A stretch of DNA of 39,485 nt from an uncultured Treponema sp. GTDB lineage: Bacteria; Spirochaetota; Spirochaetia; Treponematales; Treponemataceae. How positions within the stretch are numbered: position 1 is the stretch's first letter; every line of letters starts with the position of its first letter. Shown one piece after another: positions 22,500 through 32,106 of the stretch. The translations under genes were made by a program, and so were the position numbers. The notes under the pieces are model-generated. The model saw nothing but the letters and a program-made list of their open reading frames with translations. It had not been told where the DNA came from and did not search any database. The stretch covers positions 1 to 39,485 of the forward strand of contig CAMWTK010000019.1 in NCBI GenBank assembly GCA_947177175.1, written 5' to 3'.

Positions 22500-22527
22500 T
22501 TGACTTTATCGAATTTGTGAGTAAAAT
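22500..22527 (+). promoter_or_regulatory. mraZ promoter
   Basis: TTGACT (22500-22505), a 16-nt spacer and TAAAAT (22522-22527) lie upstream of mraZ. The expected transcript start near 22534 falls inside the MraZ box array, so bound MraZ would block transcription. Confidence 0.7.
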
Positions 22528-22571
22528 GGAGATAAGTGGGAATAAATGGGAATAAGTGGAAAATAGTGGTA
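22527..22571 (+). promoter_or_regulatory. MraZ operator, five in-register TGG boxes
   Basis: TGG triplets begin at 22527, 22537, 22547, 22557 and 22567, exactly 10 bp apart. The two central boxes are TGGGA followed by ATAA. Known MraZ operators are direct TGGGN repeats separated by 5 nt, the same 10-bp period. MraZ is an autorepressor of the division operon in E. coli. Confidence 0.85.
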
Positions 22572-23014
22572 TGGATCTGTTAATCGGTGAGTACCGCAAC
22601 ACGTTGGACGAGAAAGGGAGGATTTTGTTTCCGTCCAAGTTGCGGGCCGCGCTGACACAAGATAGTCTCATTATTGCCAAGTCGCTGGACAAGTCGCTGT
22701 GGCTCTACACTCCCGAATATTGGACGGAGCTGAAAACGAAGCTTATGGAGAACACGTCGCTGTTCTCCCGTCAGGGGCGGATGCTGCGCGATCGTCTGCT
22801 TGGCATGGCGCAGGTGGTCGAATTTGACAAGGCGGGTCGTATTTCGGTTCCTCAGATTCTTCGCGAGTATGCGGGGCTGACCAAGGACTGCGTGATTATC
22901 GGGGTTGACCGGTACGTGGAGCTGTGGGATGCCGAAGCGTATCGCAAGAACGTGGAGGAATTTGAGCCGGATGCCGCCGCCGCTGCCGAGTTGCTTGCGG
23001 GGGTGAATTTTTAG
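22571..23014 (+). CDS. mraZ: MraZ, transcriptional regulator of the division cluster
   Basis: This 147-aa protein contains two AbrB-like MraZ repeats: LIGEYRNTLDEKGRILFPSKLR at the N-terminus (split here as GEYRNTLDEKGR and FPSKLR) and VVEFDKAGRISVPQILREYA from about residue 85. MraZ forms ring-shaped oligomers that bind TGGGN repeats and repress the mra/fts genes. The start at 22571 follows the operator directly; an in-frame GTG at 22556 would lie inside the boxes. No strong ribosome binding site is visible. It is the first of thirteen co-directional genes. Confidence 0.96.
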   Translation: MDLLIGEYRNTLDEKGRILFPSKLRAALTQDSLIIAKSLDKSLWLYTPEYWTELKTKLMENTSLFSRQGRMLRDRLLGMAQVVEFDKAGRISVPQILREYAGLTKDCVIIGVDRYVELWDAEAYRKNVEEFEPDAAAAAELLAGVNF

Positions 23015-23046
23015 TCGGCTGGGGCTGACGGTCTGAGGGGAACGGG

Positions 23047-24033
23047 GTGGAAATTGTCCATACGCCGGTGCTTTTGCAGGAATGCTTGAAATGGCTTTCG
23101 CCTGTGGGAGAGCCGTTTGAGCAGAATGCGCTGATGGTTGATTCGACTTTGGGAGAAGGCGGGCATACCGAGGCATTTTTGGCGGCGTTCCCCGCCTTGC
23201 GCGTCATTGGGGTGGACGCGGATGGCACGATTCAGTCCCGCGCCCGCAAGCGGCTTGAGCCGTTCGGGGAGCGCGTGCAGTTTTATCACGGCTGGTTCAA
23301 TGATTTTTATCATGATTTTCCGGCGGGGGCTGAGCGGCCGAATCTGCTGCTGTTCGATTTGGGGATCAGCGTGTACCATTACGAGAAATCCGGGAGGGGA
23401 TTTTCGTTTCGGCACGATGAGCCGCTGGATATGCGGCTGGATACGGACGGCGGCATGAGCGCGGCGGACATCGTGAACGGTATGCGTGAGGACGCGCTTG
23501 CGGATATGCTCTATGCGTACAGCGACGAAAAGTTCAGCAGGCGCATTGTGCGGGCGATTGTGGAGGCGAGAAAGGGAGGAAGTATCGTTTCTGCAAAGGC
23601 GCTGGCGGATATTGTCTGGCATGCCGTTCCGTCGTCGTATCGGTACGGCGCGATTCATCCGGCGACGCGGACGTTTCAGGCACTGCGCATTGCTGTGAAC
23701 GGCGAGCTGAAACGCTTGCCGGACGCGCTGGCGGATGCGTTTGCGGTCCTGCAAACGGGCGGAAAAATGGGCGTGATTACGTTCCATTCGCTTGAGGACC
23801 GCATCGTCAAGCAGTATTTTCGGAATCTTGGCAGACGATGCGTGTGCCCGCCCGAACAGGCGGTGTGCTCCTGCGGCGGAACGCCGTGCGCGGACGTGCT
23901 GACGAGAAAGCCGGTCGAGCCGTCGGCGGGGGAAATCCGGGAGAATTCCCCGAGCCGGAGCGCGAAACTGCGGGTCATACGGAAATTACGCGATGCGAGC
24001 GAAAAGCATCGCGCGGATTATAAGGGAGTGTAG
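23047..24033 (+). CDS. rsmH: 16S rRNA (cytosine(1402)-N4)-methyltransferase
   Basis: This 328-aa enzyme methylates C1402 of 16S rRNA. It begins HTPVLLQECLKWL, followed by SAM motif I VDSTLGEGGHTEAFL, then FDLGISVYHYEKSGRGFSF and DMRLD, and ends with ITFHSLEDRIVKQYF and the PSRSAKLRVIRK tail. A cysteine-rich segment near residues 262-280 (CVCPPEQAVCSCGG) is common in the family. The start is GTG at 23047 behind GAGGGG. It follows mraZ by 32 nt, as in most bacteria. Confidence 0.97.
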   Translation: MEIVHTPVLLQECLKWLSPVGEPFEQNALMVDSTLGEGGHTEAFLAAFPALRVIGVDADGTIQSRARKRLEPFGERVQFYHGWFNDFYHDFPAGAERPNLLLFDLGISVYHYEKSGRGFSFRHDEPLDMRLDTDGGMSAADIVNGMREDALADMLYAYSDEKFSRRIVRAIVEARKGGSIVSAKALADIVWHAVPSSYRYGAIHPATRTFQALRIAVNGELKRLPDALADAFAVLQTGGKMGVITFHSLEDRIVKQYFRNLGRRCVCPPEQAVCSCGGTPCADVLTRKPVEPSAGEIRENSPSRSAKLRVIRKLRDASEKHRADYKGV

Positions 24034-24055
24034 TCGGGTCGGCTGCAAGAATGTG

Positions 24056-24361
24056 ATGAACAAACTGAAAGTACGAACTATGAGGAACAAGTTGCTCGTT
24101 TATCTTGCGGCCGCCGCCATTCCCGCCCTTTTGATTGTTGACGTGGTGCAGGCACAGCGGTACGCGAAGCTGAAGTCTGAAGTCCGCGCGCTTGAGCTGA
24201 AGCAGGTGGAGCTGGTGGAAAAAAACAAAAAGCTGATTTCGGATATCAGCGTGCTTTCGAGTTCCGACCGCATTGAGCGCATTGCGGAATATGAGCTGGG
24301 GATGCGCAAGGCAAATACGGACGACATCGTGCGCGTAGAGATAAAAGGCAGCGCGAAATGA
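24056..24361 (+). CDS. ftsL: FtsL-like septum protein
   Basis: This 101-aa single-pass membrane protein has a short cytoplasmic N-terminus, a transmembrane helix (LLVYLAAAAIPALLIVDVV) and a periplasmic coiled coil (KLKSEVRALELKQVELVEKN), ending with RIERIAEYELGMRKAN, the FtsL/DivIC signature. FtsL forms a complex with FtsQ and FtsB in the divisome. Identification rests on this architecture and on its place between rsmH and murF. The ATG at 24056 is preferred; 24080 is an alternative. It overlaps murF by 4 nt. Confidence 0.85.
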   Translation: MNKLKVRTMRNKLLVYLAAAAIPALLIVDVVQAQRYAKLKSEVRALELKQVELVEKNKKLISDISVLSSSDRIERIAEYELGMRKANTDDIVRVEIKGSAK

Positions 24362-25827
24362 GCGGAACGACGGAAAAACGCGGAAAGGCTTCTCTTTTGG
24401 ACGGCGGACGGCTGCTTGCGGCAGTCCGTGGCTCTCTTGTCGGCACGGCAAAAAAGGCTGAGGCGATTTATTTTACCAGCGTGGCGACTGACAGCCGGAA
24501 TGTCGTTGCAGACACGCTTTTTGTGCCGCTGGTGGGTGAAAAACAGGACGGACATGTCTATATTCCGCAGGGGCTTGCGAACGGCGCGAGCGTCGTGTTC
24601 GTGGCGCGGCGTTCATATCAGCAGGAAACGGCGATGTATGAGCGGCTTGCGGCGGAGCATCCGGCGGTCGCGTTTGTTGTGGTGGAGCATACGCTGCGCG
24701 CGTTGCAGGATGCCGCCGCTTCGTATGTGGCGCAGTTTCCGCACCTTATTAGGTGCGCAGTAACCGGGTCAAGCGGAAAAACGACGACCAAAGAAATCGC
24801 CGTCGCGCTGCTGAGCCAGAAATATACCGTCGTCACCAATAAAGGCAATCTGAACTCGGAGACGGGCTTGCCGCTGAGCGTGTTTGCCATTCGTCCCGAA
24901 CACGAGGTGGGGCTGTTTGAGATGGGCATGAACCGTAAGGACGAGATTGGCGAGCTTGCGGCGGTGCTCCGGCCGAATTACGGTATCGTGACGAACATCG
25001 GCACGGCGCATATCGGGCTGCTCGGGAGCCGGCAGGGCATTGCCGACGAAAAGAAAAAGATGTTCGCGTACCTTGACGCGGACGGCGTTGCCGTCATTCC
25101 CGCGGACGATGATTTTGCCGATTTCCTCGCTGACGGCGTAAAGGGAAACATCGTGCGCTACGGGGACAATGGTGCGGCGGGCGGTGCCGCTATTCTGCGC
25201 GACGAGGGGCTTGACGGCACGATATTGTGTGTGGACGGCACGGAAATGCGGCTGTCGTTGCCCGGCACGTATAATGCCTTGAACGCGCTGGGGGCGATCG
25301 CGCTCGCCCGTGAGTTGGGGCTGACTCCTCAGCAGATAAAGGCGGGCATTGAGCACGTGCGTCCGCTTGGCGCGAGGAGCCGGATTGTCCGCACGGCGGA
25401 CGGCGTGGCGGTTTTGGCGGACTGCTACAATGCCAACCCGGATTCCATGGAAAAGGCAATCAGTTTTTGCGCGGACGTGGCGGTGCCGGGCAGAAAGCAT
25501 TTTGTGCTGGGCGATATGCTGGAGCTAGGCAATCAGTCTTTTGCGGCGCACCGGCAGACAGGCGAAATGGCCGCGCGTTCCGGCGCGGACACGGTGATTT
25601 TTGTGGGCGCGGAAATGCGCTCGGCATACGATGCGGCGGTGCGCCTCGGGAGCATTGCCTGCAAATACGTTGCGGATTACGATGATAACGCGATTGCGGC
25701 GATTGCGCGGCGTATCAATGCGACTGCGCGTGCGGGCGATTTGGTCTTGCTGAAAGGCTCGAACGGCATCGGATTGGAGCGGCTCGTCCCGTTGCTGACA
25801 GAAGACGGACGGGAGGCATGTGCATGA
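24358..25827 (+). CDS. murF: UDP-N-acetylmuramoyl-tripeptide--D-alanyl-D-alanine ligase
   Basis: This 489-aa Mur ligase adds D-Ala-D-Ala to the cytoplasmic peptidoglycan precursor using ATP. It has TDSRNVVADTLFVPLVGE at the N-terminus, the P-loop GSSGKTTTKEI near residue 140, NKGNLNSETGLPLS, EMGMNRKDEIGEL and the C-terminal DCYNANPDSMEKA and LGDMLELG blocks. It overlaps ftsL by 4 nt and ftsW by 4 nt. The other mur genes and mraY are absent from this cluster. Confidence 0.97.
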   Translation: MSGTTEKRGKASLLDGGRLLAAVRGSLVGTAKKAEAIYFTSVATDSRNVVADTLFVPLVGEKQDGHVYIPQGLANGASVVFVARRSYQQETAMYERLAAEHPAVAFVVVEHTLRALQDAAASYVAQFPHLIRCAVTGSSGKTTTKEIAVALLSQKYTVVTNKGNLNSETGLPLSVFAIRPEHEVGLFEMGMNRKDEIGELAAVLRPNYGIVTNIGTAHIGLLGSRQGIADEKKKMFAYLDADGVAVIPADDDFADFLADGVKGNIVRYGDNGAAGGAAILRDEGLDGTILCVDGTEMRLSLPGTYNALNALGAIALARELGLTPQQIKAGIEHVRPLGARSRIVRTADGVAVLADCYNANPDSMEKAISFCADVAVPGRKHFVLGDMLELGNQSFAAHRQTGEMAARSGADTVIFVGAEMRSAYDAAVRLGSIACKYVADYDDNAIAAIARRINATARAGDLVLLKGSNGIGLERLVPLLTEDGREACA

Positions 25828-26993
25828 GCCGCTTTACGTTTTTTGCCGAGCGGCCGGTCGCATCGTACCGAAAAGCCGACACGGCACTCGTCGTCATGGT
25901 GCTGCTCTTGTGGGGCATCGGGCTTGCGACGCTGTATATCTGCTCGAGCGGATTCGGACAGCGCGCGTTCGGCAATTCACTGCATTTTGTGGAGCGGCAG
26001 CTCGTCAGTTCGACATTGGGATTTGTCGCGTTCTTTTTTTTTGCGTCGGTCAAGCTGGAGGCGGTGCGTAAAATGCTCCCGGTGCTCGTGTTCGGCTCGA
26101 TTGTCCTGTGTCTGCTGACGTTCGTTCCCGGCATTGGCGTGGAGCGCAACGGGGCGCGGCGGTGGCTGCGCATTCCGTATTTTTCGACGTTCCAGCCGTC
26201 AGAGGCGATAAAATTTGCGGTCGTGCTGTTTTTGGCGAATTTTTTTGACAAGCAGGAGCGCGTCGTTTTGGAGGACGACAAGACGGTGTTCCCCGCGTTC
26301 TTCGGGCTGCTCGTGTTTTCGGGCATCGTGTTCGCACAGCAGGATTTTTCGACGGGGCTGTTCGTGTTCTTTATCGGGCTGCTGCTGTTTTTTGTGAGCG
26401 GCGCAAAACTGTCCTGGATGTTCCCGTTTTCCTGCCTCGCGATTCCGGCCGTAACGCTGATGGTGCTGCTCCGGCCGTACCGCATGGACCGCATTCTGGG
26501 TTATATCCGCCCGGAAAGCTACGTGCAGACGATAAACTATCAGACGATGGCGGCGAACCGTGCGATCAGCGCGGGTGGTTTTTGGGGGCAGGGCATCGGC
26601 ACGGGGCTGACGCGCATCAATGCCATTCCCGAAGTGCAGAGCGATTACGTGTTCGCGGGCTGGGCGGAGGCAATGGGCTTGGTCGGCGTGGCGCTTTATT
26701 TTGTGCTGCTCGCGCTTTTTGCCTGGCGCGCGTTCTCTTGTGTGCTGACATGCAAGGACCGCTTCGGCGCGCTGGCGGGCTTTGGCTTTGCGGCGTCGAT
26801 TGTGTGCCAGTCGCTGGTCAACATTGCGGTGGTGGGCGGGGTGCTTCCCACGACGGGCATTCCGCTGCCCTTTTTCTCTTCGGGCGGATCGTCGATTATT
26901 TTTACGCTCGCAATGTGCGGATTTTTGATAAACGTGTCCCGGCTTGAGCAGACGGAACGAGATTCTGACAGTATCGGAGTACTCTATGAGTGA
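25824..26993 (+). CDS. ftsW: Peptidoglycan glycosyltransferase FtsW (SEDS family)
   Basis: This 389-aa SEDS protein polymerises septal glycan strands. It has about ten transmembrane helices with GARRWLRIPYFSTFQPSE near residue 110, QQDFSTGLFVFF, ISAGGFWGQGIGTG near residue 250, SDYVFAGWAEAMGLVG and the C-terminal TTGIPLPFFSSGGSS signature. GGGAGG lies 7 nt before the ATG at 25824, which overlaps the murF stop; an ATG at 25818 is too close to that site. It overlaps ftsQ by 8 nt. Confidence 0.96.
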   Translation: MSRFTFFAERPVASYRKADTALVVMVLLLWGIGLATLYICSSGFGQRAFGNSLHFVERQLVSSTLGFVAFFFFASVKLEAVRKMLPVLVFGSIVLCLLTFVPGIGVERNGARRWLRIPYFSTFQPSEAIKFAVVLFLANFFDKQERVVLEDDKTVFPAFFGLLVFSGIVFAQQDFSTGLFVFFIGLLLFFVSGAKLSWMFPFSCLAIPAVTLMVLLRPYRMDRILGYIRPESYVQTINYQTMAANRAISAGGFWGQGIGTGLTRINAIPEVQSDYVFAGWAEAMGLVGVALYFVLLALFAWRAFSCVLTCKDRFGALAGFGFAASIVCQSLVNIAVVGGVLPTTGIPLPFFSSGGSSIIFTLAMCGFLINVSRLEQTERDSDSIGVLYE

Positions 26994-27831
26994 CCTTATT
27001 TTCCGCGGGTTTGAAGAATTTGAGGCGGTTTCGTCCCGGCGGCAGGAGAAGCCCGCGCCGAAATCGCGGGCGATAAAAATAATCCTGCTCGTGCTGTGCC
27101 TGCTGCTGCTTTCGGAGGCGGTCATTTATCTGTTTGTCGTGCCGTGTATGAATTCGGTGCGCATTGTGTGGCGCGGTCTGAACGGCTATACGGAAAAAGA
27201 CATGGCGGGCGTGATTGCCTCGGTCTCGCAGAAAAACTGGATCAACTTCAGCGCGAACGACACGCGCTCGCTCGTCAGCTCGGTTGCCGGCGTGGAGGAA
27301 GTGCAGGTGGTCAAGCGGTTTCCCGACCGCGTGTTCATCACCGTAAAGGAGCGCGTCCCCGTCGCCATGATGTTCGCGGTGCAGGGCGGGCGCACAGTGC
27401 TCGTGCAGGTTGACAAAAATGGCGTGCTTTTCCCGCCGTCCAGCGCGACGGCGCACCTTTCGCTGCCGCTCATTTCGGGCATTCCGATTGAGCATATCCC
27501 CGAGGGAATGCGGCTTCCGGCGCGGTTTCACGCGCTTATCGGTCAGATCAGCGACATCCGTTCGCTCTCGCAGAATTATTTTGCGGGCATTTCGGAAATT
27601 CATGTCGTCCCCAAGGAATACGGCAACTATGAGCTGGTCCTGTATCCGCTGCACAGCCGGACGCGGGTTTTAGTCGATAGACAATTGAACGAAGACGCAT
27701 TACAATATATGATGGTAATGCTTGACGTGGTAAATACGCTGGAAAAAGATGTCTCGGCAATCGACCTTCGGTATGGTTCTGTGGTATATTATCCGCGTCA
27801 GAATTCTGATGAAGGAGTGCGTCTTGACTAA
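26986..27831 (+). CDS. ftsQ: Cell division protein FtsQ/DivIB
   Basis: This 281-aa bitopic protein has a cytoplasmic N-terminus, one transmembrane helix (residues about 30-50, IILLVLCLLLLSEAVIYLF) and a periplasmic POTRA-type domain with LNGYTEKDMAGVI and SVAGVEEVQVVKRFPDRVF, followed by the FtsQ beta domain and DLRYGSVVYY near the C-terminus. It links FtsL/FtsB to the divisome. The start at 26986 has CGGAG upstream. It overlaps ftsW by 8 nt and ftsA by 8 nt. Confidence 0.92.
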   Translation: MSDLIFRGFEEFEAVSSRRQEKPAPKSRAIKIILLVLCLLLLSEAVIYLFVVPCMNSVRIVWRGLNGYTEKDMAGVIASVSQKNWINFSANDTRSLVSSVAGVEEVQVVKRFPDRVFITVKERVPVAMMFAVQGGRTVLVQVDKNGVLFPPSSATAHLSLPLISGIPIEHIPEGMRLPARFHALIGQISDIRSLSQNYFAGISEIHVVPKEYGNYELVLYPLHSRTRVLVDRQLNEDALQYMMVMLDVVNTLEKDVSAIDLRYGSVVYYPRQNSDEGVRLD

Positions 27832-29077
27832 TATAATCGTAGGACTTGACATTGGCACGAGTTTTACGCGCGCGGTCATCGGCGAGGCGGATGATGAGGG
27901 CAACGTTGAGATTATCGGCGTGGCGAAAAAGGCTTCGACGGGACTGCGCAAGGGAATTATCGTCAATATTGAGGCGACCATTGCCTGCATCAAGGAGACG
28001 ATAGAAGAGGCGGAGCAGAAGGCCGGCTACGAAGTGTTTTCCTGCGTGACGGGCATTGGCGGAACGCAGGTGGAAGGGCTGAATTCGCGGGGGCTTGTCG
28101 CCGTCTCTTCGCGCGGAAAAAGCAACCGGGAGATAAATCATTCCGACGTTGACCGGGTGCTGGAGGCGGCGAACGCCGTCCAAATTCCGATAGACCGGAA
28201 AATGCTCCATGTCATTCCGCAGGATTATATCGTGGACGGCGTTCCGGGCTACAAAGATCCCGTCCACATGATTGCCGTCCGCCTGGAAGCGGAAGTGCAC
28301 ATAGTCACGGCATCGCGCACGGCGATTCAGAATATCACGCAGTGCGTGGAGCGGGCGGGATACCAGCTTGATCGGGTCATGCTCAAGACGCTTGCCGCTA
28401 CGCAGGTGGTAGTGAGCGAGGACGAGCGTGAGCTTGGCTCTATCTTGATTGATGTGGGCGGCAGCACGACCGACATTCTGGTGATTCTGAAGGACGCGCC
28501 TATTTGCACGGCTTCAATTCCGCTCGGCGGCAATGCGGTGACGAATGATATTTCTATCGTCAAGAGCATTGCGACCGCGACGGCGGAAAAGATAAAGATC
28601 GAAAGCGGCTCGTGCTGGATGCCGTTCGCCATGCGGCGGAACGACGAGGTGCTTATCCCCGGCATTGCGGGACGCGGACCGGAGCAGACTGACCGCGTGT
28701 CGTTGTGCGAGATTATCATGCCGCGCATGGAAGAAATCTTTACGATGGTGCGCGAGGTGGTTTCGCTCCGCACGGGCGTGACGCAGCTTGCGGGCAGCAT
28801 CGTGCTGACTGGCGGCGGTGCGCAGATAGAGGGCGCGGTCGAGCTTGCCGAAAAAGTGTTCGGCACGTCGGCGGTCCGCTTGGGCATTCCGGGAAAATGG
28901 GGCGGTATTGAGGAAGAATACCGCCTGCCGGAATACGCGACGGCGGTCGGCCTGGTCGTGGCGAACAAGAATCTGGTGCAGATGAAGGGAAAAAAAGACC
29001 GGCGTCGGCGTGAGCCGGACCGGGACAAGGACACGGGCGACAGTCTGTGGCAGAGAATTAAAAAATCGTTTTTTTAA
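27824..29077 (+). CDS. ftsA: Cell division protein FtsA
   Basis: This 417-aa actin-like protein anchors FtsZ to the membrane. It shows [17 protein letters not shown] (phosphate 1 motif), the 1C domain with [23 protein letters not shown] (phosphate 2), and [18 protein letters not shown] (adenosine motif). A basic linker and the amphipathic C-terminal helix [11 protein letters not shown] provide membrane attachment. The start is probably TTG at 27824 because AAGGAG lies 7 nt before it; the upstream in-frame ATG at 27809 overlaps that site. Confidence 0.95.
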   Translation: MTNIIVGLDIGTSFTRAVIGEADDEGNVEIIGVAKKASTGLRKGIIVNIEATIACIKETIEEAEQKAGYEVFSCVTGIGGTQVEGLNSRGLVAVSSRGKSNREINHSDVDRVLEAANAVQIPIDRKMLHVIPQDYIVDGVPGYKDPVHMIAVRLEAEVHIVTASRTAIQNITQCVERAGYQLDRVMLKTLAATQVVVSEDERELGSILIDVGGSTTDILVILKDAPICTASIPLGGNAVTNDISIVKSIATATAEKIKIESGSCWMPFAMRRNDEVLIPGIAGRGPEQTDRVSLCEIIMPRMEEIFTMVREVVSLRTGVTQLAGSIVLTGGGAQIEGAVELAEKVFGTSAVRLGIPGKWGGIEEEYRLPEYATAVGLVVANKNLVQMKGKKDRRRREPDRDKDTGDSLWQRIKKSFF

Positions 29078-29100
29078 CGGGCGCATGGACGGGAGGCACT

Positions 29101-30474
29101 ATGCTTGAATTTAGGGTAGAAAACAATGCGGGGAATGCGTTGCATGACGCGAACCCGACGGTCATCAAAGTCATTGGGTGCGGGGGCGGCGGAAGCAACG
29201 CGGTCAACCGCATGATTGACGCGCATATTCAGAATGTCGATTTTATCGTCTTGAACACTGATTTGCAGGCGTTGAGCAAGTCGAAGGCGCCGAACCGTAT
29301 TCAGATCGGGCAGAAAGTGACCGGCGGACTGGGCGCGGGCGGAAAACCCGCCGTGGGCGAGCAGGCGGCGCAGGAAGATACCGAGACGATCAAGAATATC
29401 CTCAAGGGCGCGAACATGGTGTTCGTCACGGCGGGCATGGGCGGCGGTACGGGGACTGGCTCTGCGCCGATTGTCGCGCGTATTGCCCGCGAGCTGGGCG
29501 CGCTTACGGTGGGCGTGGTGACGACGCCGTTTTCGTTCGAGGGCAGCATGCGCATGCGGCAGGCGCAGGAAGGCATCAAAAAACTGCACGAGGAAGTCGA
29601 TTCGCTTATCGTCATTCCGAATCAGCAGCTGTTCAAAATCGTGGACAAAAAGTTGCCTATCCGCGAGGCATTTCTGCTGGCGGACGACGTGCTGCGCCAG
29701 GGCGTGCAGGGCATTTCCAGCATCATCACGCAGTCCGGCGAGGTGAACACGGACTTTGCGGACGTGATGACGGCGATGAAAGATCAGGGCGACGCGATTC
29801 TCGGAGTCGGCATTGGCGAGGGCGACAACCGCGCGGTGGATGCGGCGACGGCGGCAATCAACAACAAGCTGCTGGAAGATTCGCATATTGATGGCGCAAA
29901 AAATATCCTCATCAACATCTGTTCGGGCGAGGATTTGTCGCTTTCAGAGACCGATGAAATCGCGAAAATCGTTACGGGAAGTTCCGCTCCCGACGCGAAC
30001 ATATTCTGGGGGCAGGTCATCGACCCCGACATGGGCGGCACGGTGAGCGTGACGGTCATTGCGACGGGATTCGATCGGAGCAGCAGCGCGGTAAAAGAAG
30101 TGCCTGCCGCGGAGACGGTCGCCCCGGCGGCAGAGCCGTTCGTTCCGGCGGCGAAAGATGATGGCGTGGTCGATATCGATGATTTCGAGAACATGTTGAA
30201 TCCGCCGAGTCCGCCGAAAAACCTTGGCGGCGCAAAGCCGGAAAACCTTGATTTGTTCGGTGAATTTGTCTCTCCGGCAAAAAAATCCGCGCCCGCCGCC
30301 GCTCCCACTGAGCCGGCTTCCGTCACGCCGAAGACAGGTTCGACGCTCGGGCGTGACATGGACCGGATGGCGGGGACGAATGTCCGCGCGACGACGAATT
30401 TTTCGGAGGATGACTTGGAAGAGCCGGCATGTTGGCGGCTGGACGGGCTTTCGCGCACGATAAAACTGAAGTAA
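29101..30474 (+). CDS. ftsZ: Cell division protein FtsZ
   Basis: This 457-aa tubulin-like GTPase forms the Z-ring. It has [15 protein letters not shown], the tubulin signature [11 protein letters not shown], the T7-loop region NTDFADV and a normal globular domain to about residue 320. A Pro/Ala-rich linker follows, then the C-terminal peptide [16 protein letters not shown], which matches the usual D-[IL]-x-x-P-A-F-L-R motif only partly: the Ile and Phe are replaced by Glu and Cys, and a Trp precedes the Arg. Its partners FtsA and ZapA are in the window. It lies 23 nt after ftsA. Confidence 0.98.
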   Translation: MLEFRVENNAGNALHDANPTVIKVIGCGGGGSNAVNRMIDAHIQNVDFIVLNTDLQALSKSKAPNRIQIGQKVTGGLGAGGKPAVGEQAAQEDTETIKNILKGANMVFVTAGMGGGTGTGSAPIVARIARELGALTVGVVTTPFSFEGSMRMRQAQEGIKKLHEEVDSLIVIPNQQLFKIVDKKLPIREAFLLADDVLRQGVQGISSIITQSGEVNTDFADVMTAMKDQGDAILGVGIGEGDNRAVDAATAAINNKLLEDSHIDGAKNILINICSGEDLSLSETDEIAKIVTGSSAPDANIFWGQVIDPDMGGTVSVTVIATGFDRSSSAVKEVPAAETVAPAAEPFVPAAKDDGVVDIDDFENMLNPPSPPKNLGGAKPENLDLFGEFVSPAKKSAPAAAPTEPASVTPKTGSTLGRDMDRMAGTNVRATTNFSEDDLEEPACWRLDGLSRTIKLK

Positions 30475-30475
30475 G

Positions 30476-31378
30476 ATGACGGACGAGGTGCTGATCGCGC
30501 AGTTCTACACCGACATGGTGTCCGTGGAGCGGCTTGCGGAGCTTTCCGCGCGGACGTATGAGACGACGGCAAAGCAGTTCCTGCACTGGTGCGGTCAGCA
30601 CAAGCGCGCGGTGTGCGATGTCACCATGCAAGATCTGCTGGGCTTTTTTGTGTGGCGCAAGCAGAACGGTTGCGACCGGCTGACCGTCGCCAAGGATATT
30701 GCCGGGCTTCGCGCGTTCGGGTCATTTTTGGTGCGGCAGGGACTTTGGAAAGAGAATTTTGTCAAAGAGTTGGACAAGCCGAAGCAGGCGCGCTCGTTGC
30801 CCAAGGTACTGAGCGTGGGGCAGGTGGACGCGCTGCTGGCGGCGATTGACGTGAGCAAGCCGCTCGGCGTTCGCGACCGCGCGTTGTTCGAGCTGATATA
30901 TTCGTGCGGGCTGCGTATCAGCGAGGCGGCGCACTTGCTGGTGGAGAATGTGCACTTGCATGAGCGCGTCCTCACGGTGTACGGCAAGGGCGACAAAGAG
31001 CGGATGATTCCGTTCGGGATTGCGGCGCGCGAGCGGCTGGCGACATACCTTGACAAGGTGCGCCCGCAGCTGGTGGGAAAAAAGGCGGTCGCCGAAGTGT
31101 TCGTCAATTACCGGGGCGAGCCGATGAGCCGCAAGGGAATCTGGAAGCGCTTCCAGGAACTGGAGGCGCTGAGCGGCGTGAGCGCGAAAGTGCATACGTT
31201 GCGCCATTCGTTTGCGACACATCTGCTGGCGGGCGGGGCTGACCTGCGTTCCGTGCAGGAATTGCTCGGCCATGCGGATTTGGCGACGACGACCATTTAT
31301 ACGCATGTTGACGACCGTCAGCTGCGGACGGGACACCGGGAGTATTTTCCGGGTCACGCAACGGGAGGAAGCGTATGA
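30476..31378 (+). CDS. xerD: Tyrosine recombinase, XerD-like
   Basis: This 300-aa tyrosine recombinase resolves chromosome dimers at dif in its better-known homologues. An N-terminal SAM-like core-binding domain covers residues 1-90. The catalytic domain has the first Arg in SCGLRISE (about residue 147), Lys in YGKGDKER, HTLRHSFATHLL (His and second Arg), LLGHADL and the nucleophilic Tyr in TIYTHV. XerD and not XerC is favoured by the LRHSFATHLL and LGHADLATTTIYTHV blocks, but the call is tentative. The ATG lies 1 nt after the ftsZ stop and the gene overlaps the next by 4 nt. Confidence 0.88.
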   Translation: MTDEVLIAQFYTDMVSVERLAELSARTYETTAKQFLHWCGQHKRAVCDVTMQDLLGFFVWRKQNGCDRLTVAKDIAGLRAFGSFLVRQGLWKENFVKELDKPKQARSLPKVLSVGQVDALLAAIDVSKPLGVRDRALFELIYSCGLRISEAAHLLVENVHLHERVLTVYGKGDKERMIPFGIAARERLATYLDKVRPQLVGKKAVAEVFVNYRGEPMSRKGIWKRFQELEALSGVSAKVHTLRHSFATHLLAGGADLRSVQELLGHADLATTTIYTHVDDRQLRTGHREYFPGHATGGSV

Positions 31379-32103
31379 CGAAAACAAAACAAATGATTGC
31401 GGCTGTCGTGTTTGCCGCCCTTATGCTCTGCGGATGCGCGAAGTCTTCCAAGACGATTATCCGTATGCAGAAAATGGAAGAGGGGGTCGGCAGTCCGACG
31501 ACGATCGAGCAGTTGCAGGCGGCCATCAAAAAATACCAGGACCGCGTTGCCGACGTGCAGCTGGCGCAGGCGCAAGTGGGCATCTGGTACAAAATGCTCG
31601 GGACGCGCTACCTTGACAACAAAATGTACGGCGAGGCGTTGCAGTCGTTCCAGAAGGCAATCACGTTCTACCCCGACAACCAGAACCTGTATTACTGGGT
31701 CGGCGTGTGCGCGGGCTACATGGCGGCTTCCGCGCTGGACTACACGGCGAGCGGATCGACGGCGCAGAAATACCAGTACCTCAAGTTGGCAGAAAGCGCG
31801 TACCTGCGCGCGATTGAGATTGACCCGCGCTACGTGCGCGCGCTGTACGGCGTTTCGGTCATTTATATCTATTATCTGGACGAACCCGAAAAGGCGATTC
31901 CGCACCTTGAGGCCGCGCTGGAAATCGAGAAGCGCAATACCGATGCCATGTTCCGCCTTGCCGAAGCCTACTATCGCACTTACGAATTTGACAAGGCGGT
32001 CGAGCTGTACGATCGGATTATCTCGCTGACAAAGGACGAAAAGCGCAAGTCGCTCGCCGAGCAGAACAAGAAGATTGCGCTTGATGCCGCCTATATGCCG
32101 TAG
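31375..32103 (+). CDS. TPR-containing lipoprotein
   Basis: This 242-aa protein has a signal peptide ending MLCGC (cysteine at residue 21), so it is probably lipidated. The body is made of TPR-like helical pairs: YGEALQSFQKAITFYPDNQN near residue 85, YLRAIEIDPRYVRALYGVS near residue 145, AIPHLEAALEIEKRNTDAM near residue 170 and ELYDRIISLTKDE. TPR lipoproteins act as scaffolds for periplasmic complexes. I do not recognise a named family. It is embedded in the division cluster, overlapping xerD by 4 nt and 3 nt before dprA, so a septal role is possible but not shown. Confidence 0.86.
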   Translation: MTKTKQMIAAVVFAALMLCGCAKSSKTIIRMQKMEEGVGSPTTIEQLQAAIKKYQDRVADVQLAQAQVGIWYKMLGTRYLDNKMYGEALQSFQKAITFYPDNQNLYYWVGVCAGYMAASALDYTASGSTAQKYQYLKLAESAYLRAIEIDPRYVRALYGVSVIYIYYLDEPEKAIPHLEAALEIEKRNTDAMFRLAEAYYRTYEFDKAVELYDRIISLTKDEKRKSLAEQNKKIALDAAYMP

Positions 32104-32106
32104 CCA

